NCBI RefSeq assembly: GCF_002998435.1
Contig: NZ_CP027231.1
Location: forward strand, 3,141,001 to 3,205,000
Direction of reading: 5' to 3'
DNA length: 64,000 bases
DNA from: Bacteroides zoogleoformans
GTDB lineage: Bacteria > Bacteroidota > Bacteroidia > Bacteroidales > Bacteroidaceae
Both the position numbers and the translations under genes were made by a program. The notes under the pieces were generated by a model. That model was not told where the DNA came from. It did no database searches and worked only from the letters and a program-made list of their open reading frames with translations. Shown here one piece after another: positions 60,692-64,000 of this stretch. Position 1 is the stretch's first letter; each line of letters opens with the position of its first letter.

Positions 60692-62431
60692 TTATTTGTT
60701 GATTTTCCCCCATGTATCTTTCAGACCTACAGTACGGTTAAATATCATTTTCTCTCCGGTGGATTCTTTGTCCACGTTGAAATAGCCGATACGTTGGAAT
60801 TGCAGATAAGAGAGTGGGGGCATGTCGGCAGCGTATTTCTCGATGTAGCAGCATGGCAGTGTGTGCAGAGAGTCCGGATTGATGATTTCCTTCATGGCTG
60901 TCAGTGCATCACAATTCTTTTCCTCGCGGATGGCGGCAAGTTCATCTCTCGGATTTTCTACTTTCCAGAGGCGGTCGTAAAGACGTACTTCTGCCTGGAG
61001 GCAATGGTCGCGGCTTAGCCAATGAATGGTACCTTTTACCTTGCGGTTGGCTCCGGGCAAGCCGCTTTTACTCTCCGGGTCGTATTCGCAATATATTTCT
61101 ACGATTTCGCCGGCATCATTCTTCTTGCAACCGGTGCATTTCACGATATAGGCGTTCTTCAAGCGTACTTCTTGCCCCGGTGTCATGCGGAAATATTTCT
61201 TCGGAGCATCTTCCATGAAATCATCGCGTTCTATCCAGAGCTCGCGACTGAATTCTATAAAGTGGCTTCCTTCTTCAGAATGTTCGGGGTTGTCGATGGC
61301 CTCCATCTCCTCAACTTGTCCTTCCGGGTAATTGGTGATGATGAGCTTCACGGGGTTCAATACGGCCGATATACGGATGGCACGGTCGTTCAAGTCTTCG
61401 CGTACGGCACTTTCCAGAAGGGCAAACTCATTCAGCGCATCATACGTTGTATAGCCGATTTTATCAATGAATTTGTGTATGGACTCCGGCGAATAACCGC
61501 GGCGGCGGAAACCGCAGATGGTCGGCATCCTGGGGTCGTCCCAACCATTGACAAGGCCCTCTTTGACCAACGTCAGCAGATTGCGCTTGCTCATCAGCGT
61601 ATAGCTCAGGTTCAGCTTATTGAATTCATATTGGCGGGGGCGGTTGTCGTTCAGATCCTTCCCTTCTTTCACCCAATCTACAAAGAGGTCGTAAAGCGGG
61701 CGGTGGGGCACGAACTCCAAAGTACACAGCGAGTGCGTCACCCCTTCGAAGAAGTCACTTTGTCCGTGTGCGAAGTCATACATCGGATAGGCCTTCCATG
61801 TGGTTCCGGTACGGTGATGCGGATGCTTCACCACGCGGTAGATGATAGGGTCGCGGAAGTGCATGTTGGAACTTGCCATATCTATCTTGGCTCGAAGCAC
61901 CATGGCTCCTTCTTCAATCTCTCCGTTATTCATTTTCCGGAACAATGTAAGAGATTCTTCAACGGGGCGGTTACGATACGGGCTTTCCGTGCCGGGTTGT
62001 GTAGGAGTGCCTTTTTGCGCAGCTATCTGTTCGGAAGTTTGCTCATCGATATACGCTTTGCCCTCTTTGATGAGATGAACGGCAAAGTCCCAAAGCTGCT
62101 GAAAATAGTCGGAAGCATAGTATTCATTTCCCCACTGATAACCTAACCATCGGATGTCCTCCTTTATGGATTCTACGTATTCCACATCTTCTTTGGTAGG
62201 GTTGGTGTCGTCGAAGCGCAGGTTGCAAATGCCGCCATGGGCCGCAGCGATGCCAAAATCAAGGCAGATGGCCTTGGCATGTCCGATATGAAGATAACCG
62301 TTCGGTTCCGGCGGAAAACGTGTTTGCACTTTATTCCCGTTTTTACCTTCTCTTAAATCGTTCTCTACTATTTGTTCTATGAAATTCAGGCTCTTTTTTT
62401 CGTTTGTTTCTTCACTTCTTGCTTCTGCCAT
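60692..62431 (-). CDS. glnS: Glutamine-tRNA ligase
   Basis: 579 residues, class I synthetase. The HIGH motif is GYLHIGHAKAICLDF near residue 48 and the KMSKS equivalent is YTLMSKRNLLTLV. Also seen are NLRFDDTNPTKEDVEYVESI, YDFAHGQSDFFEGVTHSLCTLEF and the anticodon-binding beta-barrels at about 345-560. It charges tRNA-Gln directly. A -7 element TAAATTTG lies at 62455-62462 on the reverse strand, with transcription starting near 62448, about 17 bases before the ATG at 62431. Confidence 0.96.
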   Translation of the reverse strand: MAEARSEETNEKKSLNFIEQIVENDLREGKNGNKVQTRFPPEPNGYLHIGHAKAICLDFGIAAAHGGICNLRFDDTNPTKEDVEYVESIKEDIRWLGYQWGNEYYASDYFQQLWDFAVHLIKEGKAYIDEQTSEQIAAQKGTPTQPGTESPYRNRPVEESLTLFRKMNNGEIEEGAMVLRAKIDMASSNMHFRDPIIYRVVKHPHHRTGTTWKAYPMYDFAHGQSDFFEGVTHSLCTLEFVPHRPLYDLFVDWVKEGKDLNDNRPRQYEFNKLNLSYTLMSKRNLLTLVKEGLVNGWDDPRMPTICGFRRRGYSPESIHKFIDKIGYTTYDALNEFALLESAVREDLNDRAIRISAVLNPVKLIITNYPEGQVEEMEAIDNPEHSEEGSHFIEFSRELWIERDDFMEDAPKKYFRMTPGQEVRLKNAYIVKCTGCKKNDAGEIVEIYCEYDPESKSGLPGANRKVKGTIHWLSRDHCLQAEVRLYDRLWKVENPRDELAAIREEKNCDALTAMKEIINPDSLHTLPCCYIEKYAADMPPLSYLQFQRIGYFNVDKESTGEKMIFNRTVGLKDTWGKINK

Positions 62432-62924
62432 ACTACTTACTGTTTTCGTTGGTGCAAATTTAGATATAAATCACGATTTATATGCCAGTGTGATAAGAAA
62501 AAATCAAGACCACCCCTATCTTTGTGGCGTGGGAGGTCTCGGTGAGCAAGCCTCAGGATAAATGTTTCACGAGTTCTTAGTCTCAAAATATAATAGCCTA
62601 TGCGGTAAAGATGTATTTGTTATCCTAATATATGGGGTTAGTTGGCGTAATATAATGCAATTTTTCATTGTAAAAATGCGTGAATGCGCAGTTTTAGTAC
62701 CGTAAAACGGTGTCTCATATGGAAATTCCTTGGTCACCATGGATTAGGACACAACACGTTCTTTACCTGATAGACATCAGACATTTTTTAGTATAATTTC
62801 AGGATTCTGTCAAAAATAGTCTTATATTTGCCCTTGAAGACGCTTGCAAATGTAGAAAAGTGCTTTGAAATGATAATTATGCTAAACTGTTTTCCGAAAA
62901 GATGTTATAAGACATGTTTTTTAA

Positions 62925-62957
62925 TTTGGTTGGTATCACGAAAAGCGTCTATATTTG
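62925..62957 (+). promoter_or_regulatory. Consensus promoter of short transcript RNA B
   Basis: TTTG (62925-62928), 21 bases, TATATTTG (62950-62957): an exact match. Predicted start near 62964. Confidence 0.8.
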
Positions 62958-62963
62958 CACCGT

Positions 62964-63052
62964 TATCCTGAAAACAATCTTTTTACCTTAAAAAAAACTA
63001 ATACCTATTGAAAACTGAAAAAAGGAGGCTTTGTGAAAAGCTTCCTTTTTTT
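62964..63052 (+). ncRNA. Candidate short independent transcript with intrinsic terminator (RNA B)
   Basis: About 60 bases after the promoter, GGAGGCTTT (63024-63032) pairs with AAAGCTTCC (63037-63045, one G-T pair) and is followed by seven T. The predicted RNA is about 85-90 bases. It has no open frame of note and does not show the conserved sequence of an FMN riboswitch. The ribE gene 71 bases further on has its own -7 element (63077-63084), so the RNA appears to be a separate unit. Its core (62985-63004) is partly complementary to RNA A. Confidence 0.6.
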
Positions 63053-63122
63053 ATGCCTCATATAAAGCTCTTTTTTTATCTTTGCAGGCACTATAGCAAT
63101 AACCTAAAAGTATAATAAGACA

Positions 63123-63725
63123 ATGTTTTCCGGAATTGTAGAAGAATGTGCCGTGTTGGTGGCCGTGGTTAAAGAACGGGAGAATGTGCATTTCACGTTT
63201 AAGTGTTCGTTTGTAAACGAACTGAAAATAGATCAGAGTGTTTCTCATAACGGTGTTTGCCTTACTGTGGTCAGTTTGACAGATGATACATATACCGTGA
63301 CGGCGATGAAAGAAACGCTGGAGCGTTCCAATCTTGGTCTGCTGGAGGTAGGCGACGAAGTGAATGTGGAGCGTAGCATGATGATGAACGGGCGTTTGGA
63401 CGGACATATCGTTCAGGGACATGTCGATCAGACTGCTACATGCATCGATATAAAGGATGCGGAGGGAAGTTATTATTTCACCTTCAAGTATGCTTTTGAC
63501 AAAGAGATGGCAAAACGGGGATACATCACGGTGGATAAAGGCTCGGTAACGGTCAACGGAGTCAGCCTGACCGTATGCAACCCCACCGAAGATACTTTCC
63601 AAGTGGCCATTATTCCTTATACTTTTGAAAACACCAATTTCCATGCTTTCCGGATTGGCAGTGTGGTGAATATTGAGTTTGATATTATCGGTAAGTATAT
63701 CAGCCGCATTAACAAGCTGATATAG
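63123..63725 (+). CDS. ribE: Riboflavin synthase, alpha chain
   Basis: 200 residues made of two lumazine-binding repeats. Repeat one starts MFSGIVEECAVLVAV and has VSHNGVCLTVVSL and NVERSMMMNGRLDGHIVQGHVD. Repeat two has VDKGSVTVNGVSLTVCNP and FQVAIIPYTFENTNF. It combines two molecules of 6,7-dimethyl-8-ribityllumazine to riboflavin. No other rib gene is adjacent, so it is transcribed alone from the -7 element at 63077-63084. Confidence 0.95.
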   Translation: MFSGIVEECAVLVAVVKERENVHFTFKCSFVNELKIDQSVSHNGVCLTVVSLTDDTYTVTAMKETLERSNLGLLEVGDEVNVERSMMMNGRLDGHIVQGHVDQTATCIDIKDAEGSYYFTFKYAFDKEMAKRGYITVDKGSVTVNGVSLTVCNPTEDTFQVAIIPYTFENTNFHAFRIGSVVNIEFDIIGKYISRINKLI

Positions 63726-63728
63726 TTG

Positions 63729-63860
63729 CCTGTATCAACAAGTACACCCAACACCATTCCGGCCGAAACTCCCACAAACACTTTAGCCATGCCTTGGGTG
63801 AATCTTTCTTATCGACAGATGTCACTGCGACGGTGAAAGCCATCGACATATATATCTTCG
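63729..63860 (-). pseudogene. Possible remnant of an MFS transporter gene
   Basis: On the reverse strand a short stretch reads MSMAFTVAVTSVDKK and then, after a frame change, RFTQGMAKVFVGVSAGMVLGV. This resembles the helix 4-5 region of MFS efflux permeases (a VAVTS-type helix followed by a K-x-G-V-S-x-G-M-V-L-G-x-P-type helix). It is broken by the frameshift and ends abruptly next to the ribE stop, so only a fragment survives. The call rests on a short resemblance. Confidence 0.35.
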
Positions 63861-63876
63861 TATAAGCCCCTCGTTG

Positions 63877-64000
63877 TTACTTCAAATAGTTCTGATAGAA
63901 CGCCTTGATTTGGTCAAATGGGATATAATTATTATCACCGCCATCGTACAAATCGGTATGCGTTGCATCAGGAACTATTATCAGCTGTTTATTGTCGCCC
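63877..64000 (-). CDS. Alpha/beta hydrolase, C-terminal end (cut by window edge)
   Basis: The reverse strand reads open from the window edge to TAA at 63877-63879, giving 40 residues including QLIIVPDATHTDLYDGGD and IPFDQIKAFYQNYLK at the C-terminus. The histidine in DATHTDLYD sits where the catalytic His of the alpha/beta hydrolase triad is found. Family resemblance is to the secreted or cytosolic YcjY-like hydrolases; the substrate is unknown. The rest of the gene is outside the window. Confidence 0.65.
   Translation of the reverse strand, partial: GDNKQLIIVPDATHTDLYDGGDNNYIPFDQIKAFYQNYLK

Larger units (their letters stand above)
62432..63122. other. Large intergenic region between glnS and ribE
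   Basis: 691 bases with no coding gene seen. It holds the glnS promoter at 62455-62462, isolated plus-strand -7 elements at 62517-62524 (TATCTTTG) and 62823-62830 (TATATTTG), and the small palindrome ACCGTAAAACGGT near 62700. It also holds the consensus promoter and short transcript at 62925-63052 and the ribE -7 element (TATCTTTG, 63077-63084). The stretch from about 62525 to 62820 could encode a further RNA but shows no clear terminator. Confidence 0.5.

Noticed and set aside
62525..62820. 6S RNA or other known structured RNA after the -7 element at 62517
   Set aside because: Some short pairings exist (for example CTCGGTGA with TCACGAG near 62536-62570), but no long rod-like stem, terminator or known conserved sequence was found.
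63053..63122. FMN riboswitch in front of ribE
   Set aside because: The leader is only about 30 bases from the predicted start near 63091, and the conserved FMN-element sequences are absent from 62964-63122.

Overview
The window is chromosomal DNA of a Bacteroides-like member of the Bacteroidales. The evidence is a SusC/SusD pair beside a sialidase, several lineage-typical DUF families (DUF349, DUF3127, DUF4348, DUF4494), short-chain threonine dehydrogenase beside Kbl, weak Shine-Dalgarno signals, and repeated matches to the Bacteroides promoter (TTTG, 19-21 bases, TAnnTTTG). No phage, insertion sequence, CRISPR array or rRNA was seen. One tRNA-Asp is present.

Layout. 1-2567 (minus): rsmA, mgtE and a cut-off DUF349 gene. 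2729-3727: a flippase-like membrane protein. 3802-8108 (minus): an aromatic amino acid operon, pheA, aminotransferase, DAHP synthase/chorismate mutase, tyrA. It is preceded by a complete transcription attenuator with a Phe/Tyr-rich leader peptide. 8166-9125: a TPR protein. 9325-17941: a compact sialic-acid locus made of a FadR-type regulator with a probable operator, an N-acetylneuraminate lyase, SusC, SusD and a GH33 sialidase. 18311-23396: recQ (with a palindromic element inside its 5' coding end), recJ, yaaA, tRNA-Asp. 23861-29955: hisH-hisA-hisF-hisIE, an FtsE-like ATPase, lysC and lysA. 30069-34272: ferritin, a MATE exporter, a DUF3737 protein and a MalY-type aminotransferase. 34486-36786: divergent kbl and threonine dehydrogenase. 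36807-41166: a DUF4348 lipoprotein, murB, a metallo-hydrolase and a membrane protein.

41284-54929: DUF3127 (minus), then dnaN, a DnaQ-type exonuclease, coaBC, recN, rlmB, a protease-like TPR protein, ridA, folC (minus), a PIN-PhoH ATPase and a CapD/WbpM-type dehydratase. 55121-57252 (minus): DUF4494, yggS and a DHOD-like protein. 57737-64000: tpx, dedA, a TPR protein, glnS, ribE and a cut-off alpha/beta hydrolase.

Most of the window is core metabolism. The points most worth a second look are the Phe/Tyr attenuator at 7882-8108; two short independent transcription units (57402-57464 minus, 62964-63052 plus) whose cores are partly complementary; the FadR-type operator of the sialic-acid locus; the palindrome-encoded extension of RecQ; and a three-hairpin palindromic repeat at 58452-58533.
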